Shown here in pieces: positions 11,086-23,232 of a DNA stretch of 64,000 nucleotides (position 1 is its first letter; every line of letters starts with the position of its first letter). The notes under the pieces are model-generated. The model had not been told where the DNA came from, ran no database searches, and saw only the letters and a program-made list of their open reading frames with translations. This stretch comes from Hofstenia miamia (Eukaryota > Xenacoelomorpha > Acoela): the NCBI GenBank assembly GCA_004352715.1, contig SCFE01000030.1, positions 152,957 to 216,956 on the forward strand, given 5' to 3'. The position numbers and the translations under genes are program-made.

Positions 11086-12156
11086 CATAATGCTGTTAGG
11101 AAGAGAAGATCAAATTATTAGTCAGAATTAAGATCAAATTATTATTTATTGATTAAAAACAATTTAAATTCAATTATCATCATTATGTTTGTAATATGCA
11201 ACTAAGAAACAATATAGCAAATTAGTAATTGTTGATGAGTAATTTGACTAAATGAAGGGGGGAAAAACACTTCCATTATTTTTAGCCATTTTTGCAGATG
11301 AATAAATTCAAATTTCAAATGACAGGTACTTTTTGAATTTAACAATAAATAGAGTGAGAATCAATTTGGAAATTGTTGAAGTAAATTCTTTGAAAATCTT
11401 ATCTTTAGATTTCATTCAGTTTGCTTATTTATAAATCATGTCAAGCTAAATGGTAGATGCAGTAGTAGTGGCTTGGGCACACATCAGGAGTGATTTGAGG
11501 GTCCTTGATCAAAGCCATAAACCTGCATTTACATTAAGTGTACAAATAGGAGTTTTTCTGTTTAGCTGACTATCAATTCATTCATTTGCATGTATTAAAT
11601 AATTGATTTCAGAGATAAGGCTAGTTAGCCTACCATAGGTTATATCTATATTACATTGTCTTGACTAATTAGCTGACCTATAAATAGACTGATAAATAGA
11701 CTGAGCATGTATTGTTATCTAAATGTAAGGTAGGAAGCTGCAAGTAACTATTTACTTTATCTATCTATATTAATTAAAGCCAATAGTTTTAGGTAATGGC
11801 TGAAGTAATATTTATTAAGCATCTAGTGACATTCCCAGGTTGTGAAGTACAAAATTACACTTTACAAATTGAGTCTAAGTCAATTATATCCAGCCTTGAG
11901 GGTTGCACTGAGTTAGGATAGGGAACACATAAGTTACCTTGTTGAGCTGAGACTTGGAATAACTCAATCAACAATGGAGGCACATAGCTGTGGATTGATT
12001 CAGAGATTGGAGTCAGCCAGAGGCCACAGTGGAGTCATGGGAAGAAAACTGTGATGATGATCATACCTAAAACAGTATTGGATTAATTGAAATTAATATA
12101 AGTTAATGACAATATACATCCTGTCAGAATAGAAGATCAAACTGGTACATCCCTAC
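11086..12156 (+). mobile_element. 3' LTR of element A (family 1), truncated at both ends
   Basis: It follows a purine tract (GCTGAGGAGGGCA). The first bases of the LTR appear lost, since the sequence enters at ATAATGCTGTTAGGAAG, the position about 18 bases into the LTR at 27440. It is otherwise collinear with the LTRs at 24431 and 27440, including a TATA-like AATAAATAGAG near 11345. About 90 bases before its expected end it is interrupted by the LTR starting at 12157. Confidence 0.75.
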
Positions 12157-12848
12157 TGTAGCATCATCCAAAAAGGCAACTAAAGCTGAATAACGTTGAA
12201 TGATTATTAATTGAAATTAATTGTAAAAATTTAGTTAATGAACTTTAGTTATTTTTGTAAAATGCAACTAAGATTTAATATTGGTCAAAGTAAGAAAACT
12301 TGTTAAGCCGATCAAGAAATAATTGACAAATTAAATTGAGCAAACTAATGCTTACGTATGAACAGCCATCTTGGCAGACGAATTATTTGAAATTTAAAAT
12401 CGGCAGGTACTTTTGTAGAAATTTTATAAATAGCTTTGATTCAACCATAATTTTGATGAACAATAAATTCTTCGGAGTTTATTTAATTTTCATTTCTACT
12501 TTATCTGGTTTGATTATTTAATTAAATGTGCAGCTAGGCAAGTTGTGTTTAGTAGTGGCTGGAATCCATCACGGGATCGATTCTAGGGTCTTTGTGCCAG
12601 TCACGAAAGTGCACCTATGTTACGGTTAGGAGTTTTTCGATTCTTGCCTAGTCTGACTATCGATCAATACATGTATGAAATAATCAATGCCTGAAACGAC
12701 TGGATAGTCGACACTTAGGGATATTTATATATTCTTAAATGTAGGAGACTCGACTATAATTGACTCAATAAATGACCTCACATGTAATACTATTAAATGT
12801 AGGTATAGGAAACTGCAAGTTTGTTATCTGTATAATTAAGCTGATAGT
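12157..12848 (+). mobile_element. Family 1 LTR inserted in the element A 3' LTR, cut by a gap
   Basis: It starts TGTAGCATCATCC at 12157 and is nearly the reverse complement of the solo LTR at 6094-6578, again with many CpGs. It contains TATAAATAG at 12425 and the TCTAGGGTCTTTGTGCCAG landmark at 12584. The preceding CTAC (12153-12156) would be the left target duplication; the right one is not visible because the sequence enters a 1000-N gap. Confidence 0.8.
12425..12433 (+). promoter_or_regulatory. TATA box in LTR
   Basis: TATAAATAG lies about 270 bases into the LTR, after the conserved GGCAGGTACTTTT block. The same block-to-TATA spacing is seen in the LTRs at 24431 and 26164. Confidence 0.5.
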
Positions 12849-13848
12849 NNNNNNNNNNNNNNNNNNNNNNNNNNNNNNNNNNNNNNNNNNNNNNNNNNNN
12901 NNNNNNNNNNNNNNNNNNNNNNNNNNNNNNNNNNNNNNNNNNNNNNNNNNNNNNNNNNNNNNNNNNNNNNNNNNNNNNNNNNNNNNNNNNNNNNNNNNNN
13001 NNNNNNNNNNNNNNNNNNNNNNNNNNNNNNNNNNNNNNNNNNNNNNNNNNNNNNNNNNNNNNNNNNNNNNNNNNNNNNNNNNNNNNNNNNNNNNNNNNNN
13101 NNNNNNNNNNNNNNNNNNNNNNNNNNNNNNNNNNNNNNNNNNNNNNNNNNNNNNNNNNNNNNNNNNNNNNNNNNNNNNNNNNNNNNNNNNNNNNNNNNNN
13201 NNNNNNNNNNNNNNNNNNNNNNNNNNNNNNNNNNNNNNNNNNNNNNNNNNNNNNNNNNNNNNNNNNNNNNNNNNNNNNNNNNNNNNNNNNNNNNNNNNNN
13301 NNNNNNNNNNNNNNNNNNNNNNNNNNNNNNNNNNNNNNNNNNNNNNNNNNNNNNNNNNNNNNNNNNNNNNNNNNNNNNNNNNNNNNNNNNNNNNNNNNNN
13401 NNNNNNNNNNNNNNNNNNNNNNNNNNNNNNNNNNNNNNNNNNNNNNNNNNNNNNNNNNNNNNNNNNNNNNNNNNNNNNNNNNNNNNNNNNNNNNNNNNNN
13501 NNNNNNNNNNNNNNNNNNNNNNNNNNNNNNNNNNNNNNNNNNNNNNNNNNNNNNNNNNNNNNNNNNNNNNNNNNNNNNNNNNNNNNNNNNNNNNNNNNNN
13601 NNNNNNNNNNNNNNNNNNNNNNNNNNNNNNNNNNNNNNNNNNNNNNNNNNNNNNNNNNNNNNNNNNNNNNNNNNNNNNNNNNNNNNNNNNNNNNNNNNNN
13701 NNNNNNNNNNNNNNNNNNNNNNNNNNNNNNNNNNNNNNNNNNNNNNNNNNNNNNNNNNNNNNNNNNNNNNNNNNNNNNNNNNNNNNNNNNNNNNNNNNNN
13801 NNNNNNNNNNNNNNNNNNNNNNNNNNNNNNNNNNNNNNNNNNNNNNNN
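12849..13848. other. Assembly gap (1000 N)
   Basis: Exactly 1000 Ns. The left flank is a plus-oriented and the right flank a minus-oriented family 1 LTR. Confidence 0.99.
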
Positions 13849-14804
13849 AGATTGATAGTGGGCATCTGCCCAAAGCTGATCTCCACATCCAGTTTCACCA
13901 GTCCATTGATGATCCACTTGGTTGAGTTCCACCTCTCAGCTCAGCAATATAACATATGTGTACCCTATCCTAGCTCAGTGTATACTCAAGACAAGACACA
14001 ATTCGACTTAGACTCTATTTTGTAAAAGTTTTTCATGAATTTGCAACTGGACTTGTTACTACCTATGTAATTAATATTACATGTAGCCATTACCAAAATA
14101 CATTGGCTTTAATAATTAGTTTAGTATCAAGCAGCTTCCTAACCTACATTTATTAATTGGTGCATGCTCAGTCACTTTATTGGTCACTTTATAGTCACTA
14201 ATTTAGATCTGAAATAGTAATAATATATTACCTAGGTTTCATTCATCCAACCATATTTCAAATTCATTTATTTTAATACATGTACTGAATGATCACTAGT
14301 CAACTAAATGAGAGAAAACCCCCTATACCTAACCTAAGTGCACTTTCATGGTTTGGCACAAAGACCCTAGAATCAATCTCAATGATGGATCCAGACCACT
14401 ACTAAACACAACTTGTTTAGCTTGAAATCATAATAAATAATCAAACCATATTAACAGAACAAAATAAGAATTCTGGATAGAATTCTTTATCAATTGCTTA
14501 CAAGGTTTTGAATCTATTTATAGCAAATTTGGAAAAGTACCTGTTGATTTCAAATTTGAACTTTCATCTGTCAATATGGTGGCTAAAAATATTGGAAATG
14601 ATTTCACAACTTCATTCTGCCAAAAGTTTTATTATCAACAGCTACTAATCTCTTATAGTTGACACTTATTGTTGCTTGGTTGCATAATACAAATTAATCT
14701 AACTGATCTAATAATTTTATAATATTTCTAATCATAATTTGTCTTTGATCTTATTATCTTTTCAAATCAATGTTAGCAGCTTGATTAGTTTGGATGATGT
14801 TACA
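13849..14804 (-). mobile_element. Family 1 LTR, minus orientation, inserted in a family 2 LTR
   Basis: On the minus strand it begins TGTAACATCATCCAAAC (14788-14804) and contains a TATAAATAG box (14514-14522, reverse). It continues through the AGGGTCTTTGTGCCA landmark to the gap. The next base, 14805, is inside a family 2 LTR (ATACTTGAGACACACAATTAG, the sequence at 23947), so this LTR truncates the family 2 element's 5' LTR. The distal end is hidden. Confidence 0.8.
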
Positions 14805-15072
14805 ATACTTGAGACACACAATTAGGACCATGGTAAGTAGGGATGACTTCAAAGATATGGCTTCAGTGTGATGCCATGTGAATTGGGCACTGCTGGAATC
14901 CTTTATGAAATGGAATCTCTGTATTTTTTTGGCAAAATCAGTGAACCACCAATTTATGTTTCTTGTTGGAATGCAGGTCACTCTCTGCTAGGATAGAGTT
15001 TGCAACCTTTGATTTAAACTCTTGAGTTACCCAGTACTGCTAGAGTAGCCAGAGCTCCCCTGTGATTCTACA
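14805..15072 (+). mobile_element. 5' LTR of the family 2 element, 3' portion only
   Basis: Collinear with 23947-24213 and ending TGTGATTCTACA at 15072, next to the PBS. The U3 and R parts lie beyond the inserted LTR and are not seen. On the reverse strand a stretch of about 60 codons is open (14754-14981); it has counterparts in the other two family 2 LTRs. Confidence 0.8.
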
Positions 15073-15088
15073 TGGTGACCCTGACGTG
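15073..15088 (+). other. Primer-binding site of the family 2 element
   Basis: TGGTGACCCTGACGTG immediately follows the LTR end TTCTACA. It differs from the family 1 site at 5144, so the two families probably use different primer tRNAs. Confidence 0.65.
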
Positions 15089-15596
15089 ATTCTGGACAAA
15101 TTAGTGTGCCAGTTAAACTCTCTACTCTATTCTGTTGAAGTGTGCAGGTGAATCAATTTCTGGAGATGAACTCTGATCATGAAGCTATACCAAAGTGGTC
15201 ATCCAATTTTTGCCTGGTGATTGTGACATAGTGCTGAGCTGTTACTGTTTCTCTATCATATTTGGTTTTGTTCTTTCTCTTTGGTGTGAGCCAGCTGGGA
15301 TAATTGTTTCCCCTGGCTGTGAATTGACTTCACTACCAACCAATGCATAACTTTGCCTCTTATATTATTTTTACACTGCAGTTCTGTGCTATGAAGCTGT
15401 CACCAAGCTTTGAAGTTGTTTTTACTCATTTTGGTTGTTATTTTGTTGTTGTCTCATTCTTCTAGAATTTGGATTTAATACCATACCCTATGCTGTGCTG
15501 TTACCATTATTAGTTTTTGTTTCTCCAAACCCAGTTGGAATTTCTCTTGATTTGTTGGAATTGTTTTCTGAATTTTCTTACTGTTTTTCTTGCTAA

Positions 15597-17229
15597 ATGG
15601 AATTTAGTAGTTTATCTCATAATGGGACTCCCACTCAGGGTCTCCTCAGTGTGAGCACTAGCAGCCCAAATGTTGCTCCTCACACTTTTGGAATTAATTC
15701 AATTGCTTCTCCTTTGTTGTTTGACCCTTATTTCATTCTCCCACAGACACTGCCATCTCCTGAACCTCAAAACACCAAGATTGATCAACTCTGAGCTGCC
15801 CTTCCTGAACAAACCAGTCAACATATTGCTTGTGAGCAATGCCTAAATTTGCTTCAACCTGAGATTCAAGAACAGGCTTGTGATGCTCAATTGAGAGAGA
15901 GATGTTTCATTGACTCAATCCATGCTTTGGAAATACAACTTCAAACTTTGGTGACTCCCCCACTTACATCCCCACTGAGGCAGAGTAGCCCACCTCATTC
16001 TTCACTCTCCCAGTGTAGATCTTCTGAGTATGTAACTTGTAGTGTTTTACAAGACATGTTGGACATTTTCTCAGAATGCCTTTCAGAACAAATTTCCAAA
16101 ATGATTTCTGCTTGCCTTCTGAGCAGCCCCATTGTTTCTACCTCTACACAATTGAGGCCTCAATTCATTACCCCTGTTACTTCATTCACAGCTGGAGAGC
16201 CCACCTTTATGCAGTCAGATTTGACTCAAGTTTCCATGTTAACCACAGTTGCCACTCCAGTTTCATATGTGCCAAGTGTGACTGTTTTGCCTCCTACACC
16301 TGTAAACAATTGTGTTAACCACACTGTTGTAACTCTAATTACTCCACCCAGTCATGTGATCTTTCTACGTCCACTCTAAAGAGTGGCCCCATTTTACTCA
16401 ATTGATCCTACCCACAACTGCTGTTGGGGCTGAAATCACTAACTTATTTAATCCTCATTCTATATTACCTAAATTCACTGGAAAGATTGACGAAATTTCA
16501 CAATCTTTTGAAGAATGGTTTTTTCTCTTTGAGTTAACCATGCAGCAGTATAAGGCTACACAAGACGCTGCTGTTGCTCAATTCCCTACTTATCTTTAAG
16601 GCCTTGCATACAATCAGTACATGATGCTGGATTGGGATGTGAAGACTAATTATCAACTTCTTATCAGTTACTTTGAGGACCATTACAAGGCCCCTCATAT
16701 TAAACATCAATATAGAATGCTACTTTGCAATCTTTTGTTCAAAAAGAGTGATGACATTTCCATGTACATCACACAGGTGGAAAGGTTGTTTTGTTTAAGC
16801 AAGCTCACCCCCAAGTATTCAAAACATGATCTTTTCTCATATATTTGTCAAAGTTTTCTACCTAACATTCATAGCCACCTTGAACTCAAGTGTGATCCTG
16901 CAGACAATCTCAACCTAATTATTTGTAAAGCTATAAGCATCATATACATGTTGCACAACACCATTCACATTGACAATGATACCAGAGATCTTAGAGTTGG
17001 TTCTTCTTTTCAGAAACCTCCTGCTTCTTTGAGCACTGTTGCTTCCACTGTGAAAATAGAACTTGAACAGACTCATTGTTTTCCCTGTGGCCAGAAAAGG
17101 CACACAAAATCTCAGTGCCATGCTGTAATTTGTGTAGTTGCCAATGGTGAAGGCTTCATTATTGATGAACCTGGGAACAGAGAGTGTCCTCCTAAGTCAC
17201 CTGTCAGCTCAGTTGATCAGTTAAACTAA
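15597..17229 (+). pseudogene. Gag of the family 2 element
   Basis: ATG 15597 opens MEFSSLSHNGTPTQG, followed by a Pro/Ser/Thr-rich N-terminal region with a stop at 15792 and a frame change near 16380. The capsid-like region begins at HSILPKFTGKIDEISQSFEEW (16457) and continues through VKTNYQLLISYFEDHYK, MYITQVERLF and LFSYICQSFLPNI. This is the same series of blocks as the element A gag. A complete zinc knuckle is at about 17084: CFPCGQKRHTKSQC fits CX2CX4HX4C exactly, so the RNA-binding Cys/His residues survive. Family role: RNA packaging. Unlike family 1 gag, the N-terminus is not an obvious coiled coil. Confidence 0.75.
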
Positions 17230-17319
17230 TTTGAACACCACCTCCTAGAATATGTTTACATGACATTCTGGTAATTACTTTGCTGTTGAGCACTAACATT
17301 ATCCCAGTAGATTGGATCT

Positions 17320-20300
17320 TTGGTAAATGTCACCATTGATACCAGGGCCTCAGCCTTGATCATTAGCAACTCTTGTTGCTCTAAGTTATGTCTGTCACAA
17401 AATGATTTACTTCCATCTACTTCATGTCTGTTGGATGCTTCTGGGAATTCCCTTTCACTTAAAGGTCTCATACCAAACCTAGAGCTACACATTCAGCAGG
17501 AACTATTTGTTGTTGATTTAATTGTTATTGATACCTGCAACCAGCTGCTCCCATATTAAATAAATCTGGGAAATGATTTCCTTGAGCAGAATTCATGTAT
17601 TATCAATTATGGCAATAACACAATTTCCATCAGAGAAAGCAAATGTTGGCAGGAGCTTACCACTATTCCAAAGCAGGACATCTCTTTAAGTTTTTCCAAA
17701 TGTGTAATTGTTGAGCCTCATCATTGGCGACGTATCCCCATCACCACTGACTCTGCATACACTGGTGATGTTATGATTTCTGGATTTAAGGGAAAACACT
17801 TCTGTGGAGTTAACTTCTCCCTTGATCTCTGCCTTGTCGCAAAAGGAAGAACATGTGTTACTATTCTAAATAGTTCTGATTTTCTGGTTAAGATAGACCC
17901 TTCTTAACTGAAACATGTTGCAACTCTGGTTCATCTGGAATTCCAGGCCACCACCTGTTCATCAATATTAACTGCCATTTACATCTGGCAGAGTTGAGTG
18001 ACAATGTTCAGATTCTCCTTGTTAATGAGCAGACTCATCCACATCTTAGATCTCAGGAGCATGAGTCACTTTCTCATCTGCTCTGGCAACATCATGAGGT
18101 TTTCAAATATGGTTCAATCAGCATTGGCCAGGCCATTGGCAAACAGCATTCTGTAGTAACCAAGAATGATCATCCAATTTGCTTGCCCATTAGAAGAGTA
18201 CTGGAAAACCTCCTCAAAGAGTATGAAAAGATCCTGAGCAATCTTATAGAAAGTGGCATTATTCAGGCGAGCAATAGCCCCTATGCAGCACCCACCATCT
18301 TTATTAAACAAGGTGACAAGTACCACCTTTTTGTGGACTTTAGAAAGCTCAATGATGTTACAGTAAAGGATGTGTACCCACTTCCATGTATCAAGGATTT
18401 CCTTTATGATGCTAGTTGATATAAGTTATTCAGCTGCCTCAGCCTGTGCAAAGCATACTGGCAGGTGCCCACTGATATTTTGAAGACTGCCTTCATAACT
18501 CTGTACTGCCTCTTCAAATGGAAGTACATGGCTTTCAGGCTCTGCAATGCCCCTGCGTCATTTCAATGCTATTTCACCCATGTGCTCAGAAATGGCACTA
18601 ATGTACTTGAGCCAGGCATAACCACCTATATGGACAATATTCTCATCACTGGCAACAATGTCTCTGAGCATCTGGAAAGGCTTGGATGCACTCTTAATTT
18701 GATATACAAATCTGGTCCCTGAGTTAATGGAAATAAGTGTTCTTTGTTACAACCATGTTTTACTTTTCTTGGAATAATCATTGAACCCAGTTGTATTTCC
18801 ATCAAGAATGATATGAAAGTCCACCTCAATCAAATCAAAACTCCTTGTTCTTGTAAGGATGTGCAATGCCTTATGGGATTCTTGAATTATTATGGCGCAT
18901 TCATCTCAGAGTTAGCTAATAAAACCAAGCATATCTCTAACTTGCTATGGTGCAATGCTGAATTTAAATGGAGCTGGGCTGAGCAAGAAGAGCTCAATGC
19001 TGTTAAGAAAGAGCTTAGAAGAATTCCCAGCTTAAACACACTGGATTATTCAAAGGAATTCCTTATTGATTGTGAAGCCAGTTCTGTTGCTATCAGTGGC
19101 ATGCTCAGTCAGGTTATTGATGGGAAAGAGAGTCCCATCCAGTACTTCAGGCACAAGCTCTAAAACACTGAGCAAAACTATGGCGTGACCAAGTCAGAAA
19201 TGCTTTAGTCTAAATTTCGTTTTTTTATTCTGGGCCATCAGTTTACTGTGTGTACTGATAACTCAGAACTGGCATGGCTGAAGAAATTCTCTGGGGACAA
19301 GTCCAACATTGTTGCCTGATGGATCAAGTATTTAAATGATTTTACATTCTCAATCAGATTATTGTACTGCTCTCCCTAGCTATGAGCATGATCTCTGGAA
19401 GCCACCCAGAGAGAAGACACCCTTTGGGTTTATTCCCTTCAGCAACTACAAGTGTCTGCCTGAGATCAATGCACATCTCCATGGAAATGTGATCCTCACT
19501 ATCTTAGTGAAAGAGGAGTTACTGAAGCAGAAATTGCACAGCACCAATGCTAAGATAAGGTACTAAGTGAAATCATAGCTAAACTAAAGAACAATAATTA
19601 CATCCTCAGCCCTGTTGCCAACAGATATTTTCAGTGCTGCAACTGGAAACAGACTGATGCAGGCCTGCTTTACACATGGAGTCAACATAGTTAGTTGGCT
19701 GTCCCTGAGTACTTTCAAAGAGATCTGGTGTGAAAGATTCATGAGAAAGACCACTTAGGTATCATTCAAACAGAGCATACATTTAATGCAAGATATGTAA
19801 TTATTGGTATTAGAGCCACAGTGCAAGATGTGATCAACAAATGCACCACTTGTCTAATGCAAGGAGCTCGACATTTTCTGGAGCAGTGAGCCAAGCTTCA
19901 TAGCATAGCCATGGAATGCACAAACAAAATTGTGCATATGGACATCAAAAAGCTCTCTCATGATGAGGAAGGGTACCAGTACCATCTCGTACCATTTTAA
20001 AAAGTAAGCTTGACTCATCCCCCTTGACAGCACTACTGCCAAGATTATTGGAGAGAAAGTGGTCAAGCAATGGATCCTTAAGTTCGGGCCTATGGAGCCC
20101 CTAATTTCAGATTGTGGTCCTCAATTTGATAAAATCCTTATGGAGACCTTAATGAAAGAGCTTGAGATACTCCATGAGTTCACCACATATCACCCACAGT
20201 CAAACAGGGTCATGGAAAAACTTAACCAAACTGTTATCAAACTAATTTGAGTTGCTCTCACCCAAGCTGTGGGCAGTTAGTTTTGTATGTAACAACTTAT

Positions 20301-20494
20301 CAGAAGAAACAAGAAATAAGCTACACTGGACATTTAACACCAAGAACCTTACTTGTGCAGTGGACATAATTCCTTTTGTTATTGATGCAGAGCATAGACC
20401 CCAAGTCAACACCATCATCTGCTATGACTCCAAAGTGCATGGAGGGCTTAAGCAACCCTACTGGTGTAGTACTGTCCACACAATGTTTGAATAG
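17320..20494 (+). pseudogene. Pol of the family 2 element: protease, RT, RNase H, integrase
   Basis: Protease: VTIDTRASALII at about 17330, with Arg for the Gly of DTG, then INLGNDFL at 17563. RT: SPYAAPTIFIKQGDKYHLFVDFRKLND (about 18280-18350), LSLCKAYWQVP (18437, Ser at the usual catalytic Asp), and TYMDNILI (18630) in place of YxDD. RNase H: FLIDCEASSVAISGMLSQ near 19065 and a TEQNYGVTKSEML block. Integrase: His/Cys finger ending CTTC (19850), core start HMDIKKLSHDEEG (19938), SDCGPQFDKILM (20110) and TTYHPQSNRVMEKLN (20185) with the final Glu. At least a dozen stops or frameshifts break it, and catalytic RT residues are changed, so it is inactive. The motif order places it in Ty3/Gypsy. 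Confidence 0.85.
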
Positions 20495-20569
20495 GATTTT
20501 AACTTAAGGCACCTGTGCCCACTGTTAAACAACAAGAGCACCATTAAGAAGTTTGAGTGTGTTAATATT

Positions 20570-23219
20570 GATTTTGACAATTTACTTATTACTTACTTTT
20601 TCTGAGTTGGTGAAGTCAATCAGCCCAAAGTGATGGAGAAGATTGAGATAGTGTACCAAATAGCTAAGGTTGAGAACATCTGTTTAGTAATGTTTGTTAA
20701 GGAAGAATATCAGGATGAGATATGAGAGGAAGTTGTTAACCTTCATTTTAGGATGGAGAATTTCATGACTATACTCACTACTATCATCTGACAAGCATGT
20801 ATCAGTCCAGCATCTTCTTGATAATCAAGTTAATCTACACAGACCTTCTTCTGTGCAAGAAAATACCAACCCATCATTTTGCAGTAGACACAAAGCTCAT
20901 CATAGATGTGATAGTCCAGTCACAAACTCTCTAATTGAGCAGTGCTAACTGGCCCAGTCTTGCTCTAGTCACAGACATGCATTTTAGTTTCAGATTTTCT
21001 CAAAATGCTGCAACCCTTGCCTAAATCAACAAAGTCTGGACGAATCTTAAGGCAGTTAGAAACCCTGAGTCTGCAGTCCCACTTTGCAGTACTTGAGATC
21101 TGTTGAGAGGCTCCTTATGGAGCTACAAATTGCCTATGCCTTGCAAGACTGTCAAAATTTTGCTGAGCATCTGTTTTTTTGATAAATTCATGCCACCTAT
21201 CAAGTCTTGTGGAGCTGTCTGGGTCCTATCCATTTTTCTGATGCAGGATCCACACATTCAACTGCCTCTCAATCAAAATGCATGAGAACACCTTGCAAAG
21301 AAGTGCATGCTTGAGCTTGCTATTTGCCCCACTGTTTGGAAAATCAAGAATTGGCTTCTACACTCATGCTCACCACCATCATCACCTGGTAAAACCAAAA
21401 AGGCTATGAAGAGATTTGACAAGTTTTATGCCTGACTTATCAGTGTGAGTAGCCTGTTGGGATGCCTTCCACCTCAAATAATAGTCAATCACCTCAGTGT
21501 TACTTTTGCCAGCCTCAACATCTTTTCAGAAATCCTCTGCAAGTACATCTGAAGAGCCACATCAGAAAGCAAATTCCCATCATTGGAATTTGATCACATG
21601 CTGCTCTGCACTAGCTGTCTCATACACTGCAAACCTGGATCAATGCATCAGTTTTTAGAATTGGTGGCCCATTATGATGTGCACACCAAAACAGAGATCT
21701 TGTTTAATTTGGAAGAAATGAACTATCCTGAGTACAGCTACAACAAGCTCTCAGAGACATGGAGACAAGCTGCCAAGAACAGTGAAATAGTTCCTATCAC
21801 AGTTACTGAGCAAACAATGTGCTCACCTGAGCAATTTTATCACAAAGAGGAGTTTTTATCCTTGTCTGCAGTTGAGGTATCCCCTGGAACCAAAGCACTT
21901 ATTGAGGCCATTAACCTTCAAAAATTTTCTGGAGTCACAAGCTCTCCCATACCCACACCAGCCTGGTCAATCACTGAAGATGAGTGAATTTTAACCATAG
22001 AACATCACTCAGACGAGTTTGCCACAGAAACTCTCTATTGTCAACCACATTATTGAGCAGAACAGGGACATTGGCGTGTTAGGTCTAATGAAGTGGTGTT
22101 TAACAGAAATGTTTACTAAGGAGGAGCTGGTACTTCTACAATTGCCTGGGCAACAAATAGCCTTGGATGTAGAATGTACCATGTCCTGCCTTCACATCTC
22201 CAACTCTCAGGTTAATAAACTCTGCAAGCATGGACTCTGCAGCATGTTCTGGGACTCCATTAAAGATGCCATGCTGAGAAAAAATTCATGCTTGACAACA
22301 TTGAAAGTCATGTGGACAAGCATAACTTATTGTGTATTCCTCCAGCCTGCATAATGACTCTGCTTATTTTAATATCATGGCACATTAAGAAGGGGTGAAG
22401 GAAGGTTTCTGCTCACCTTTCTGATTCTATCAATTATGTCTCCACAGTGGCAGAGATCAATATGTTGATGCAATCAAAGGAGTATAAAGTGACTCAAGAC
22501 AACCTGCTTGAAGGCAGAAACCCAGAATGCACTTACCTTGATGGTAAACTTACAATCAAAGATATTTTCCAAAAGCACCAACCAAACTCCACTCAGCTAA
22601 CAAAGATCCATAACAAGATTGCAATGCTGGACCCCCATGTTCTCATTTTGTTTCAGGCATCTAGCAATTTAATGTGGATAAACAATATTGAAACTCTCAC
22701 TCAATATTATGACATCACTAAACAAATCAAGATTATTACTATGCTATGAGCAGAGGTTACAGATCCAGAAGGAATGACTTTACAGCAGGTCAATGAATAT
22801 TGCTCCCTATTCTTGCTATTCTTGGATCACACAATGCACATGGGATCACATAGAGAGGTTTTTGTTCACTTCTATCCAAACACCTGGATCAGCCCAGAGG
22901 ATGCCTATACTTCAGACATGAACTCTCTCATGACTCTCATGATAGTGCTCAAGAGCCTTAATCTTTATGAAAGGTTTTACAATATGTTTACACAAAGATT
23001 AAACAATCTAAGAAGAAATTGCCCTATCAGTTCCCAACTGCCAGAGATCAAGTTTTTCTGCCTGAGAAGTGATGAAGTTACACTGAGGGAAGCACTTATG
23101 CAAATTACCTGACAACCTAGATACTCAAAAGTTATGTCTTGGGGCAACATCATAGACACAGAAATGATTGAGGAGATGCAAAAGCTCCTGTCTGGTCCCA
23201 CAGTCAAGCTCCTACCATA
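20570..23219 (+). pseudogene. ORF3 of the family 2 element, related to element A ORF3
   Basis: Roughly 880 codons in pieces between integrase and the 3' LTR. Blocks shared with element A ORF3, in the same order: CLPPQIIVNHLSV (21463); WSITEDE (21965; element A has MEWIDTDDE); LPGQQIALDVECTMSCLHI (22143; element A CNQLAMGIECITLKLEI); DPHVLILFQASSNLMWI (22630); YYDITKQIKIITML (22707); LMTLMIVLKSLNLYERFYNMF (22928); PEIKFFCLRSDEVTLREAL (23043); and QPRYSKVMSWGN near 23113. No transmembrane segment or cleavage motif suggests an envelope. I do not recognise the fold or family. Broken by several stops. Confidence 0.6.
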
Positions 23220-23232
23220 AATTTAACCAGCA

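Larger units (their letters stand above)
4190..12156 (+). mobile_element. Element A: pol-less family 1 Gypsy-type LTR retrotransposon
   Basis: Order on the plus strand: 5' LTR (to 5143), PBS 5144-5156, gag (5350-7162), two tandem protease units (7250-8282), a short linker, ORF3 (8737-11053), a purine tract at 11078-11085, and the 3' LTR (11086-12156). No reverse transcriptase, RNase H or integrase sequence is visible between the protease and ORF3, where the family 2 element has about 2.6 kb of it. Coding parts have many TGA/TAA stops and very few CpGs, so the copy is old. A minus-oriented solo LTR sits in gag, and another LTR is inserted near the end of its 3' LTR. It would depend on another element for replication, if it was ever mobile in this form. 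Confidence 0.7.
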
